Of a DNA stretch of 18,406 nt, positions 1-7,536 are shown one piece after another. Source of the DNA: Acidobacteriota bacterium (GTDB lineage: Bacteria > Acidobacteriota > Terriglobia > Bryobacterales > Bryobacteraceae). Numbering within the stretch: position 1 is the stretch's first letter; every line of letters starts with the position of its first letter. Made by a program: the position numbers and the translations under genes. The stretch lies in NCBI GenBank assembly GCA_026394095.1, contig JAPKYY010000033.1, positions 1 to 18,406 of the forward strand. The letters are read 5' to 3'. Below the pieces are notes generated by a model, which was not told the DNA's origin, ran no database searches, and saw only the letters and a list, made by a program, of their open reading frames with translations.

Positions 1-672
1 CAATGGCAGCGGGAGGCTCCAGATTCAGACCCGGCGCTCGATGCTCTGATTTACGCCGAGCTGGAACAAACGCGCCGTCTGCGGCGGCAAAGCCCTCAGG
101 CTGCACTCGATCAGCAAAGAAGCGTGGCTCAACTGGTGGAAAAGCTCCGCAAGCGCAGTGGCTCTGCGGCTTCGGTTCTCAAATTAACCGGCGATATCTA
201 TCGAACACTGGGTCTACTGGAAGGCGGGACACACCATGAGCCTGAGGCAATTGCCGCTTTCAGGAAAGCGACGGAAGCTGGCCTTGAGTGGCATTCCCGT
301 CATCCTGGTATCCCCAGCATCCGAGGCCTGGCCAACACATACTCGGATGCGATTTTCAGTTTGCTGCCCTTTGCCCCGGCGAGCATGCCTCAGGTGCAAG
401 CCTACGCAAAGGCCTATGTAGCCCTGATGAGTCGAGGTGACCTCCCGGATGCCCAGGCGGAGTTCTGGATTCAACACCGGCTGAATCTGCAATCCGCTCA
501 GGCTCACATTACGGTGGCACTTGGAAATCGGCAACTTGCGGAGAAAGAGCTGGAGGCCGTCGGCCGGGCTCTTGATGCGGTGATTCGGAACGGCGAAGGT
601 ACCTTCTGGGCCAGTGTCGAACGCGTACGCGTCGCCACCACCCTAGCCCAGTTACGCCGTCCGCAGCGCTAG
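1..672 (+). CDS. C-terminal part of a TPR-like helical protein (5' end outside window)
   Basis: The frame is open from base 1 to a TAG at 670-672, so this is the last 223 codons of a longer gene; the GTG at 124 is internal. The visible part is almost wholly alpha-helical and rich in Ala, Leu, Arg and Glu, with helix pairs such as 'EAIAAFRKATEAGLEW' and 'ELEAVGRALDAVIRN' that resemble degenerate TPR units. I see no catalytic motif. In Acidobacteria such tails often belong to serine/threonine kinases with C-terminal TPRs, which tend to lie near ECF sigma factors of the type encoded next door; the kinase domain would be upstream and cannot be seen. The stop overlaps the end of the convergent sigma gene by 4 bases. 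I am confident it is coding, not of its function. Confidence 0.75.
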   Translation, partial: QWQREAPDSDPALDALIYAELEQTRRLRRQSPQAALDQQRSVAQLVEKLRKRSGSAASVLKLTGDIYRTLGLLEGGTHHEPEAIAAFRKATEAGLEWHSRHPGIPSIRGLANTYSDAIFSLLPFAPASMPQVQAYAKAYVALMSRGDLPDAQAEFWIQHRLNLQSAQAHITVALGNRQLAEKELEAVGRALDAVIRNGEGTFWASVERVRVATTLAQLRRPQR

Positions 673-1223
673 GTGTCGAGTTCCCGCCTGAGCCAGCTTT
701 GCCCAAAGCGCAATTGCCGGCGCACCAGATGCACATCAAGCCCGAGTGCCTCTGCCGACTCTTCAGCGGTGAAGCCACCGAAGAAGCGCATTTCAACCAG
801 TTGCGCCGGTAGGGGTGCAGTAGCAGCGAGGGCCTTGAGCGCGTCATCCAGGCGAAGGAATACAGGTTCTGTTTCCTGGCCCGGTTCCCGTTCGAGGCTG
901 ACTTCGAGCTTATGATCGCGTCGAAGTGCCGACCTTGCCCGAGCATGATCTACCAGCACCTGCCGCATCACCCGGGCCACGAGGCCAAAAAAATGATCGC
1001 GGCCCTCAACCCATTCCGGCGCATGCCTCGTCCAGCGCAGATAGCACTCGTGGATCATCGATTCGGTGCTTTCGCGAGCCAGGGATTCGGCATTCAGGCG
1101 CTGACGGGCGATCCGCTGCAATTCCGGGTAGACGCGTTCAAACAATTCGCGCTCAGCGTCTTTGTCTCCACCGCGGGTCTTCCCAATCAGGGTTGTGATG
1201 TCTGTTGCAGGCTGGTCCAACAC
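669..1223 (-). CDS. ECF-family RNA polymerase sigma factor (TIGR02999-like)
   Basis: A 184-residue alternative sigma factor that would direct RNA polymerase to a small regulon. Region 2 covers about residues 8-95: 'FERVYPELQRIARQRL', then 'HECYLRW', then 'HFFGLVARVMRQVLVDHARA', a stretch very typical of the TIGR02999/Sigma70_ECF group of Acidobacteria and Planctomycetes. Region 4 is about residues 125-182, with 'LVEMRFFGGFTAEESAEAL' and the helix-turn-helix 'LDVHLVRRQLRFGQSWLRREL'. The start is GTG at 1223 or TTG at 1220; an AGGA sits just upstream inside the end of the HNH gene. Six bases separate it from that gene, so the two are probably co-transcribed. No anti-sigma gene is adjacent; this group is often found with Ser/Thr kinases instead, which may fit the convergent gene. 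Confidence 0.93.
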   Translation of the reverse strand: MLDQPATDITTLIGKTRGGDKDAERELFERVYPELQRIARQRLNAESLARESTESMIHECYLRWTRHAPEWVEGRDHFFGLVARVMRQVLVDHARARSALRRDHKLEVSLEREPGQETEPVFLRLDDALKALAATAPLPAQLVEMRFFGGFTAEESAEALGLDVHLVRRQLRFGQSWLRRELDT

Positions 1224-1229
1224 TCCATC

Positions 1230-1778
1230 CTAGTAGAAGAGGTACTTGCGCCACTGCTCATCGCTTCTGGCGAGCAGACGCATGAGATGCCGCGAGGTAT
1301 GGAGGCTGAAGGGCTTTGGCGGCTTCAAGAGCCGGAAGGCCGCCTCGTCTGGTGTGCGGTTGCCCTTGCGGTTATTGCAAGGATGGCAGCAGGCCACAAG
1401 GTTCTCCCAACTGGACGGGCCGCCGCGCGAGCGCGGCATCACGTGATCGAGCGTGAGCTCACCGGCAGGCATGATCTTCTGGCAGTACTGGCAAGTGTAC
1501 TTGTCGCGCATGAGGATGTTCTTGCGCGACAACGAGCGGGTCTGTTGCGGAATCCGGCGGTAGTCGTGCAGACGGATGACGCTGGGCAGGCGCATGTCCT
1601 TGCGGGAAGAGTGAACGTGCGCCTGGGAGTGCTCTTCGGCGCTGGCGGCACCTTTGAGAATCAGCACCAGAGCACGCCGCGCGGCACACACATTGATGGG
1701 CTCGAAACTGGCGTTGAGCACCAGCACGGGCTTGTGGAGTCGATCGAGGGCGTGTCGATCGTGCATTCTTTCAGTCAT
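1230..1778 (-). CDS. HNH endonuclease (McrA-like)
   Basis: A 182-residue protein of the common bacterial HNH family (COG1403). The nuclease core is at residues 90-140: a zinc-knuckle pair 'CQYCQ' (C96, C99), the '[13 protein letters not shown]' segment with the HNH D111-H112, then '[16 protein letters not shown]' with N126 and the second zinc pair C131/C134. The N-terminal '[15 protein letters not shown]' segment is typical of the chromosomal stand-alone members rather than intron-homing or phage enzymes. All key residues are present, so it is probably active, but its substrate is unknown for this subfamily. It lies 9 bases after comF and 6 bases before the ECF sigma gene on the same strand, which suggests one transcript. 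Confidence 0.94.
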   Translation of the reverse strand: MTERMHDRHALDRLHKPVLVLNASFEPINVCAARRALVLILKGAASAEEHSQAHVHSSRKDMRLPSVIRLHDYRRIPQQTRSLSRKNILMRDKYTCQYCQKIMPAGELTLDHVMPRSRGGPSSWENLVACCHPCNNRKGNRTPDEAAFRLLKPPKPFSLHTSRHLMRLLARSDEQWRKYLFY

Positions 1779-1787
1779 CGGGGCTCC

Positions 1788-2561
1788 TTAGACAAACTGC
1801 GACAGGGCGATTGCAGCCTCCGGTCCTGCACCGATCCGGCGATCGGCACGAGCCAGAGCCAAGATTGCGACAAACGACGCTCCTGCCCTTTTGAGGGTGA
1901 GAGCGCAAGCATTAGCCGACGCGCCTGTGGTGAGCACGTCGTCTATCAGCAAAATTCGCTTTCCCCGAACTCGATCGGGGTTGGGCACACGAAAGGCGTC
2001 GCTGACATTCTTGCGACGCTCCTTGCCCGACAGGCCAGCCTGTTTTGCAGTGTGTCTGCGGCGTTCCACCAGTTTCTCGACAGGGAGCTGCGAGATTTGG
2101 GTCAATTCAAACGCCAGCACTTCGGCCTGGTTGAAACCGCGTTCGCGGCGGCGACGGCGGTGGATCGGCATGGGAACCAGACAATCAAAGGTCAGCTCAC
2201 GCGGGTAACCCGAGCGCAAGAATGTTCCCAGCGGCTTGCCCAGCCGCTCCATCGATTCGTACTTGAACAACTGAATCAAAAGCCGCAGGCGGCCCTCATA
2301 GGCACCTACGCAATACATGGCATCAAAGTGAGTTAAGCCGCTACGGCAGAGACGGCAACGCCCATCCAGATCCAGCGCGGCTTCAGAGTGGAAGGGAGCA
2401 TGGCACTGGATGCAGAAGGCGTCGGCAGAGAGAGGTTCAGGAAGAGCAAGGCAGGAAGGACAGACAGGGTAGGGGGGGAAACCAGCGAGGCGGGTGTTGC
2501 AGATTCTACAATCGTCGGGAAACGTGAGCGCAAGAACACCCTCGGCGGCTTTGGTGACTAT
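1788..2561 (-). CDS. comF: ComF family phosphoribosyltransferase-like protein, start unresolved
   Basis: A ComF-type protein. In other bacteria ComF is a cytosolic factor needed for uptake of single-stranded DNA during natural transformation. The C-terminal half has the type I PRTase fold, with the PRPP-loop 'RILLIDDVLTTGAS' and the family signature 'PMPIHRRRRRERGFNQAE'. The first ATG (2316-2318) would give only 176 residues and drop the zinc-finger domain. In the same frame upstream are four CxxC pairs, coded at 2499-2510, 2451-2462, 2403-2414 and 2346-2357, exactly as in full-length ComF. The frame stays open to a TGA at 2691-2693, but it contains no ATG, GTG or TTG. Only CTG (2646-2648, 2634-2636), ATT (2622-2624), ATC and ATA codons are available. 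The right end given here is the ATA at 2559-2561, the shortest extension with a usual family length; the true start may be further out. First gene of the comF-HNH-sigma operon. Confidence 0.85.
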   Translation of the reverse strand: MVTKAAEGVLALTFPDDCRICNTRLAGFPPYPVCPSCLALPEPLSADAFCIQCHAPFHSEAALDLDGRCRLCRSGLTHFDAMYCVGAYEGRLRLLIQLFKYESMERLGKPLGTFLRSGYPRELTFDCLVPMPIHRRRRRERGFNQAEVLAFELTQISQLPVEKLVERRRHTAKQAGLSGKERRKNVSDAFRVPNPDRVRGKRILLIDDVLTTGASANACALTLKRAGASFVAILALARADRRIGAGPEAAIALSQFV

Positions 2562-2695
2562 CTCGTGCGCCGCCGTAAATCTACCTCGGGGCGTCGCTTT
2601 TGGCGTCTTCCCGCGAGGTTTAATCGCATCTATCAGGTCGCGAAACAGAGTTGTCGCGAAGATGCACCTCCCTGAAGATATGATTGTATCTCAAG

Positions 2696-3787
2696 ATGGC
2701 TCTCGACGAACAGCACGAAGAAACTCTCGAAGTCGCCCAGCAGCGACGCCGCCTCGAGACGCTCGGGCGCCTTGCAGGCAATGTCGTACACGACTTCAAC
2801 AACCTGTTGATGGTAATCGACGGGTATGCTCGCATGCTGCTTGAAGAGCCACAATTGAGCAGGTCGGCACAAGAAAGTGCAGAGGAGATCCTGCGGGCTT
2901 CAGGCCGGGCAGCGGCATTCACGCAACAACTGCTTGCCTTCTCAAGGGGCAAGAGCCTTGAGCCAAAGCCTGTCGATCTGAACCTGCAGCTCACGCAGAT
3001 GCGCCCGATGCTGATGCGGCTGCTGGGCGAAACCGTGATGCTTGACTACGAGCTATCGGCAGAGCCTGCCTTGATCCTCGCCCACTTGAGCCAGGTAGAA
3101 CAAGTGCTGCTTAATCTCATTGTGAACGCCCGCGATGCGATGCCGGTTGGCGGCAGAATTGTGGTTCGAACCCGGCTCAGCCCCGACCGTATCTTTCTCG
3201 ATTTTGAAGACAATGGAGCCGGGATCCCGGCCGATTTGCAGCCCCGCATCTTCGAGCCCTTCTTCACAACCAAGCCGGAAGGCAAAGGTACAGGTATCGG
3301 TTTGGCGATGGTGGCCGAGACAGTTGCTGAATGGGCAGGCCAGATTCAGCTTTCATCTGCTCCTGGCCAGGGTGCGCAGTTTGTGCTTGATATTCCCCGG
3401 CTCAAACAGGTTGCTGAAGAGCCTGCCGAAGCTGGGAAAGAGGGCATCATTCTAGTGGTGGAAGACGAAGATGCCGTGCGCGCGCTGATACGGCGTGTTC
3501 TCGAGCAACGCCATTACCAGGTATTCGAGGCTGCTTCTGAAGACGCTGCCATCGAAATGGCCCGCCAGCAAAGCAGGATCGACCTGCTCATTACGGATCT
3601 CGAAATCAAAGGCGGGCAGGGGAAAAACGTAGCCAGCATGGTACGTCTACTACATCCAGACGTTCGAGTCATGTTTATTTCCGGCTACTTGCAGGATTCA
3701 CCTGGGCCGGAAGATCTTGCACTCCAGAAACCTTTTTCTCCAAAAACCCTAGTACTGGGAGTACAACATCTACTAAAATCTCAGTAG
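2696..3787 (+). CDS. Soluble hybrid sensor histidine kinase with C-terminal receiver
   Basis: A 363-residue cytoplasmic hybrid kinase without membrane segments or a recognisable sensor domain. From the ATG at 2696: a short coiled N-terminus, the H-box 'GNVVHDFNNLL' with phospho-acceptor H32, the N-box 'NLIVNARDAM' (N144), the G1 box 'DNGAGI' (172-177), the F box 'FEPFFTTK', the G2 box 'GKGTGIGLAMV' (196-206), and a receiver from about 250 to 360. The receiver has the acidic cluster 'VVEDEDA', acceptor D301 in 'LITDLEI', S329 in 'FISGY' and K345 in 'LQKPF', so it looks functional. The HDFNNLL type of H-box is typical of kinases related to CckA. A TTG at 2684 is an alternative start with GAAGA upstream; a TGA stop lies just before it. 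The following gene is an Hpt protein, which fits a His-Asp-His relay. Confidence 0.93.
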   Translation: MALDEQHEETLEVAQQRRRLETLGRLAGNVVHDFNNLLMVIDGYARMLLEEPQLSRSAQESAEEILRASGRAAAFTQQLLAFSRGKSLEPKPVDLNLQLTQMRPMLMRLLGETVMLDYELSAEPALILAHLSQVEQVLLNLIVNARDAMPVGGRIVVRTRLSPDRIFLDFEDNGAGIPADLQPRIFEPFFTTKPEGKGTGIGLAMVAETVAEWAGQIQLSSAPGQGAQFVLDIPRLKQVAEEPAEAGKEGIILVVEDEDAVRALIRRVLEQRHYQVFEAASEDAAIEMARQQSRIDLLITDLEIKGGQGKNVASMVRLLHPDVRVMFISGYLQDSPGPEDLALQKPFSPKTLVLGVQHLLKSQ

Positions 3788-3854
3788 TCTCATAAATGCA
3801 TTAAAGGCTGGGTCGGCTTCGGTCGATTCATATGAGTACAGAGATATATAAGAC

Positions 3855-4202
3855 GTGCAAGAACTTTTATTCGATCGTGAAGCTGCTCTGGCCCGTGTTG
3901 GCGATGATGAGGAATTGTTGACGGAACTCGTCAAAATTTTTCTCGACGACTATCCCAACAGCATGACTGCCATTGAAGACGCAGTAGCACGGCAGGATTC
4001 TCCACAGCTTGAACGTGCCGCGCACACACTGAAAGGCGCAGTTGCCAATTTTGGTGCGGATGCCGTTGTGAAAGAAGCCTTTGAGCTCGAGCGGCAGGGC
4101 CGTTCGGGTGATCTCTCGCATGCCACTGAGAATCTCAACCGATTGCACGAAGTAATTCGCAAGCTCGACTACGAACTGCGCCCCATCGCTGAGCACGCAT
4201 AA
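3855..4202 (+). CDS. Stand-alone Hpt (histidine phosphotransfer) protein
   Basis: A 115-residue single-domain phosphotransfer protein. The Hpt signature is 'ERAAHTLKGAVANFGA', with H57 as the residue that would accept the phosphoryl group; the upstream helix 'LVKIFLDDYPNSMTAIEDAV' is also typical. It has no output or kinase domain, so it should shuttle phosphate between receivers. It starts at a GTG directly after an in-frame TAA at 3849-3851, so no longer form is possible; I see no Shine-Dalgarno sequence, only the AT-rich stretch 3844-3850. It follows the hybrid kinase by 67 bases on the same strand and is the natural acceptor from its receiver. No separate response regulator is in the window, so the final target is elsewhere. 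Confidence 0.93.
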   Translation: MQELLFDREAALARVGDDEELLTELVKIFLDDYPNSMTAIEDAVARQDSPQLERAAHTLKGAVANFGADAVVKEAFELERQGRSGDLSHATENLNRLHEVIRKLDYELRPIAEHA

Positions 4203-4282
4203 TCGCGCTGCTAATTCCTCTATCCAAAAATCACTTTGGGCTTCTCTAAATCCCTGCTTTGTTAAACTGAATCCATAAAGAC

Positions 4283-5128
4283 ATGGAAGAAAATTCAGTC
4301 CGGGATATCGTCTGCGCTCACAGCCCAGACTCTGACGACGCCTATATGTTTTACGCGCTGGCGACCCGGAAATTGCGCAGCCCGCTGGTGAATTTTGTCC
4401 ATCAGCTCTCAGATATTCAGATCCTGAACCAAAAGGCGATGGTTGGCGAGTACGACCTGACGGCGATTTCTTATCACGCCTATCCTTATGTCGCCGACAA
4501 GTATCAACTGATGGCCTCTGGTTCCAGCATCGGTGACGGCTACGGCCCGATGGTGGTGGCAACCTCACCCATCTCGGTGGAAGAGCTCAAGGGCAAGCGT
4601 ATCGCTGTGCCTGGCAAGATGACCACCGCCTACCTCACGATGCGTATCATGCAGCCAGATTTTGAAGCTGTAGTTGTGCCCTTTGACAAGATCCTCGACG
4701 CGGTGACAGAAGGTGCGGCCGATGCGGGGCTGGTGATTCATGAAGCGCAGTTGACCTACGGGCGCGGCGGTTTTCACAAGATTGTCGACCTTGGCGCGTG
4801 GTGGATGAAAACCTATGATCTGCCCCTGCCATTGGGAGCCAATGCGATCCTTCGCAGCCTGCCTGCCGACGTCAAGAGCGAATGCTGCCGGATGATGCAT
4901 GACAGCATCCAGTACGCCCTCGACCATCAGGAAGAAGCGCTGAACTACGCCATGCAGTTTGCCCGCGATATGGAGCAGCCGCTGGCCGAAAAGTTTGTCG
5001 GCATGTACGTCAATCACTACACCGTCGATTGCGGAGAAGTGATTCCGCGGGCCGCTCAAAAACTTCTGGATATGGGTCATGAGCTAGGATTGATTCCAAA
5101 CCGTGTTGAACTGGAATTTGTTCGCTAA
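4283..5128 (+). CDS. mqnD: 1,4-dihydroxy-6-naphthoate synthase, MqnD family
   Basis: A 281-residue cytosolic enzyme of the MqnA/MqnD solute-binding-protein fold. MqnD acts late in the futalosine route to menaquinone, converting cyclic de-hypoxanthine futalosine to 1,4-dihydroxy-6-naphthoate. Recognition rests on the N-terminal 'AHSPDSDDAYMFYAL', the segment 'YDLTAISYHAYPYVADKY' followed by 'GSSIGDGYGPMVVA', the hinge 'LKGKRIAVPGKMTTAYL', and 'IHEAQLTYGRGGFHKIVDLG' followed by 'LPLPLGANAI'. The last two are diagnostic for MqnD rather than MqnA. The length is normal. No other mqn gene is in the window, so the pathway genes are scattered. The first 12 or so residues of the usual N-terminal strand appear slightly shifted (MEENSVRDIVCAHSP), which is ordinary variation. 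It ends 26 bases inside the next gene, suggesting translational coupling. Confidence 0.92.
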   Translation: MEENSVRDIVCAHSPDSDDAYMFYALATRKLRSPLVNFVHQLSDIQILNQKAMVGEYDLTAISYHAYPYVADKYQLMASGSSIGDGYGPMVVATSPISVEELKGKRIAVPGKMTTAYLTMRIMQPDFEAVVVPFDKILDAVTEGAADAGLVIHEAQLTYGRGGFHKIVDLGAWWMKTYDLPLPLGANAILRSLPADVKSECCRMMHDSIQYALDHQEEALNYAMQFARDMEQPLAEKFVGMYVNHYTVDCGEVIPRAAQKLLDMGHELGLIPNRVELEFVR

Positions 5129-6386
5129 ACCAATTTTCGCCGCTGTGCTGGGCATTTCCATGCTCACGGCACAAGACCGTCCTAAAGACAAGATCAAGAA
5201 CCTCGAGGCGCTTTCGAAGCAGGGCAAGAATGCTGTGCCTTCGATTGCCGCATACCAGAGGGACCCTGATCCCAGCGTCCGCTTTGCTGCGGCTGAAGCT
5301 CTGATTGAGGCCGGAGGCGTTGAATCTGTCGATGCCTTGCGAGTTAGCACTGAAGACGGAGCTTCAGAGGTGCAGCGTATCGCCGTTGCCGGCATCGTCA
5401 ACTTCTACAAACCCGGCTATGTAAAAAAGGGAATCCGGGCCAAGTTGGGTGCGGTGAGCGATAAGATCACCAAGACTCCGAATGAGGCTGTGATCGATTC
5501 CTATGTCCAGGCAAGGCCGGAAGATATCGCTGCCGTGCGCAAAGTGCTGTTGAACGGTGCAAGCCCCGCGGCAAAGCTGCAGGCGGCTCAGGCCTTGGGC
5601 AGCTTGCGTGCGAAATCAGCATTGGTGGATTTGTATCCGCTGCTCAAGTCGAAAGACGATCCGATGATGATGGCAGCTTTACGGGTAATCGAGCTTACTG
5701 GGGACAAGGCTGCGGCATCGGAAACGATTTTCCTGCTGCGCGATCTCAACGACCGCATTCAGGCACGGGCGATCTCGATCAACGGCGTTTTCCGCAACGA
5801 GGCGGCGCTTCCGGATCTCGCTGAAGTCTTTGCCAGAGGCCGCTCCCCACAAAGCAGGGCTGCTGCGCTTGAGGCCATCGCCATGATTGCTTCACCAGAA
5901 AGCCGGGGGCTCTTTGAGCAAAACCTGGAGAATCGGGATGAGAAGTTGCGAGGGTTTGCGGCTGAAGGGATAGGCCGTTTGCGTGTCCCGGAATTGAAAG
6001 CCAAGCTCGAAGAGCTTTACAAGGGTGAGGGTAATTCACGCGCCCGGATGGGGCAGGCCTTCGCGCTGGTGCAACTCGGGCAATACGATACTGGTGAATT
6101 CAGCCCCTTCACATATCTCTTCAACCTGATGAATTCAGCCGCCTGGCATGAATATGCAGAGGCTTACCTTGGGGAATTGAGCCGGGAAGATGAAGTAAGG
6201 AAATTGCTTCGGGCGAAGCTGGGGGATGCTACTCGTTCAGAGAAAATGGGGATGGCAAGAATTTTGAGTCGGGAGGGCAAAGCCTCCGACCGTGAAGCGG
6301 TGGACGCGCTGGCCCACGACCGGGACTCGGCTGTGGCTGAAGAAGGAATAAAGGCAGCACGTGCATTGGGTGCACGGCTGCCTTAA
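5103..6386 (+). CDS. Secreted HEAT-repeat protein
   Basis: A 427-residue protein with an N-terminal signal peptide (hydrophobic 'LFAKPIFAAVLGISMLTA', probable cleavage after 'LTAQ') followed by repeated helical pairs of HEAT / PBS-lyase type: 'DPDPSVRFAAAEALIEAGG', 'ASPAAKLQAAQALGSLRAK', 'RSPQSRAAALEAIAMIAS', 'NRDEKLRGFAAEGIGRLRV' and a last 'DRDSAVAEEGIKAARALGA'. These form a solenoid used for protein binding; no catalytic motif is visible. It should act in the periplasm. The GTG start at 5103 lies inside the last codons of mqnD and is needed to include the signal peptide; the ATG at 5160 would remove most of it. Whether the protein has anything to do with menaquinone is unknown; the overlap may only reflect coupling. 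A stem-loop covers its last codons and stop. Confidence 0.85.
   Translation: MLNWNLFAKPIFAAVLGISMLTAQDRPKDKIKNLEALSKQGKNAVPSIAAYQRDPDPSVRFAAAEALIEAGGVESVDALRVSTEDGASEVQRIAVAGIVNFYKPGYVKKGIRAKLGAVSDKITKTPNEAVIDSYVQARPEDIAAVRKVLLNGASPAAKLQAAQALGSLRAKSALVDLYPLLKSKDDPMMMAALRVIELTGDKAAASETIFLLRDLNDRIQARAISINGVFRNEAALPDLAEVFARGRSPQSRAAALEAIAMIASPESRGLFEQNLENRDEKLRGFAAEGIGRLRVPELKAKLEELYKGEGNSRARMGQAFALVQLGQYDTGEFSPFTYLFNLMNSAAWHEYAEAYLGELSREDEVRKLLRAKLGDATRSEKMGMARILSREGKASDREAVDALAHDRDSAVAEEGIKAARALGARLP
6351..6384. terminator. Stem-loop, probable two-way terminator
   Basis: The left arm AAGGCAGC (6351-6358), a bulged A, and CGTGCA (6360-6365) pair with TGCACG (6371-6376) and GCTGCCTT (6377-6384) around the loop TTGGG. 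That is 14 base pairs with one bulge. It lies between two convergent transcripts, at the last codons of the HEAT-repeat gene. Read on the minus strand it is followed by TTTATTCCTTCTTC, a fair U-rich tail for the photolyase operon; read on the plus strand the tail is only TTAATCTT, so termination there is less sure. Confidence 0.6.
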
Positions 6387-6412
6387 TCTTCCGGAGATTT
6401 GCGAGAGCGAAT

Positions 6413-6622
6413 TTACTTCGCTTTCTTCTGTTTCTGCTGACCGACGCGGACCTTGAACTGCTTTGCCTGAGCATCGCCGTAAGCCTTCCAGTCAAAACGC
6501 TTGGCAGCGTCTGAAAGGTAAGCAGTCACGTCGGCATCCTTGGGGAGCACGGCCATGATGGTGGCGGTCTGAGTGCCATCTGCATTCGAAATGCGATAGC
6601 GCTTTACATTCGGGATTGCCAT
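6413..6622 (-). CDS. Small basic protein of unknown function
   Basis: A 69-residue protein that I do not recognise. It starts with 'MAIPNVKRYRISNADG', has a short predicted beta then helix layout, and ends in a lysine/glutamine-rich tail 'VGQQKQKKAK'. There is no signal peptide, membrane segment or cysteine. An AAAGGG two bases before the ATG is a good ribosome-binding site. The start is 7 bases after the stop of the SDR gene, so it is probably the third gene of the photolyase operon. The good RBS, tight spacing and terminator-like hairpin just beyond it argue for a real gene. The basic tail could bind nucleic acid, but that is only a guess from composition. Confidence 0.65.
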   Translation of the reverse strand: MAIPNVKRYRISNADGTQTATIMAVLPKDADVTAYLSDAAKRFDWKAYGDAQAKQFKVRVGQQKQKKAK

Positions 6623-6629
6623 AACCCTT

Positions 6630-7529
6630 TTATTGTAGCAAGGAGCGGAGCCCAGACTCCAGTCCCCGGTAGCGGAACTCGTAACCTGATTTCAGGAGTG
6701 CTTCTGGAATCACCCTCTGGCTACCCAGAATCACAGTACTCATTTCGCCAAAAAGCAGCTTCAAGGCAAATTCCGGGACGGGCAGAAATGCGGGCCGATG
6801 CAGCACTTTACCGAGCAAACGAGTGAATTCCTCGCTGCGGCATGGCTCTGGAGCCGTGAGATTGTAGGGCCCGGAAGGGAGATCTTCCTGCAAGAGCCTG
6901 AGAACTGCTCCTACCCAGTCCTCCACATGAATCCAGCTCATCCACTGCTGTCCGCTCCCCAATTTTCCGCCGATCCCCAAGCGAAAAACCGGCAACATGC
7001 TCGGCAAAGCGCCTCCTCCGAGCCCGAGCACCACACCCGTTCTCAACAATTGAACCTTCACTCCCAGGGCTCGAGCAAGTGTTGCTTCTTTCTCCCAATC
7101 CACTGAGAGGGATGCCAGAAAGTTATCACCGGCACTGGAAGACTCAGTCAGTACTTCGTCTCCCCGGTCGCCATAGAACCCGGTTGCTGAGGCGCTGAGA
7201 AACAAAGGCGGACTTCGCGAAAGCGTTGACAGAGATTGCACGAGACTTCGGGTGGAATCGATGCGGCTGCTTCGCAGGAGTTCTTTGCTGTCTTTGGTCC
7301 AACGCTGGTTCACCGTTGCCCCGGCCAGGTGAATAATTGCATCGGCACCATCAAAGGCTTGGGGAGGTGCCTCTACTTTTGGCGGATTCCAGAGATAAGT
7401 CTCAACAGCAGAAGGCAACCCGGTCACCGGGCGCCTGCTCAGCAGGGCAATCGAATGACCATCCGCGCAGAGCCGATCGATCAGATGCCGGCCGAGAAAG
7501 CCCGTTGCGCCACTTAGTGCGATCCGCAT
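6630..7529 (-). CDS. TIGR01777 family epimerase (SDR39U1/YfcH-like)
   Basis: A 299-residue short-chain dehydrogenase/reductase of the atypical SDR39U1 group. The nucleotide-binding loop is 'GATGFLGRHL' (residues 7-16). The 'IIHLAGATVNQRWT' strand, the 'SASATGFYGDRGDE' active-site region and 'WMSWIHVEDWVGAV' are family hallmarks. The C-terminal 50 residues ('LGKVLHRPAFLPVPEFALKL' followed by 'GSQRVIPEALLKSGYEFRY') form the DUF1731 tail found in this family. Length is normal. The substrate is not known for the family, although E. coli YfcH and human SDR39U1 belong to it. It begins 7 bases after the photolyase stop codon, so the two genes are co-transcribed; a photolyase-SDR39U1 link may concern redox or stress repair but is unproven. 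Confidence 0.94.
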   Translation of the reverse strand: MRIALSGATGFLGRHLIDRLCADGHSIALLSRRPVTGLPSAVETYLWNPPKVEAPPQAFDGADAIIHLAGATVNQRWTKDSKELLRSSRIDSTRSLVQSLSTLSRSPPLFLSASATGFYGDRGDEVLTESSSAGDNFLASLSVDWEKEATLARALGVKVQLLRTGVVLGLGGGALPSMLPVFRLGIGGKLGSGQQWMSWIHVEDWVGAVLRLLQEDLPSGPYNLTAPEPCRSEEFTRLLGKVLHRPAFLPVPEFALKLLFGEMSTVILGSQRVIPEALLKSGYEFRYRGLESGLRSLLQ

Positions 7530-7536
7530 TCAGCGC

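Noticed and set aside
1738..1761. Repeated CGATCG-like words near the HNH start
   Set aside because: They encode the conserved '[11 protein letters not shown]' region and need no regulatory explanation.
912..2336. 474-codon plus-strand open frame
   Set aside because: It runs antisense to the ECF sigma, HNH and comF genes, all of which have clear family motifs; its own translation shows none.
3867..4568. 233-codon minus-strand open frame
   Set aside because: Covers the Hpt gene and the start of mqnD in antisense, with no recognisable domain and an odd Arg/Ser/Pro composition.
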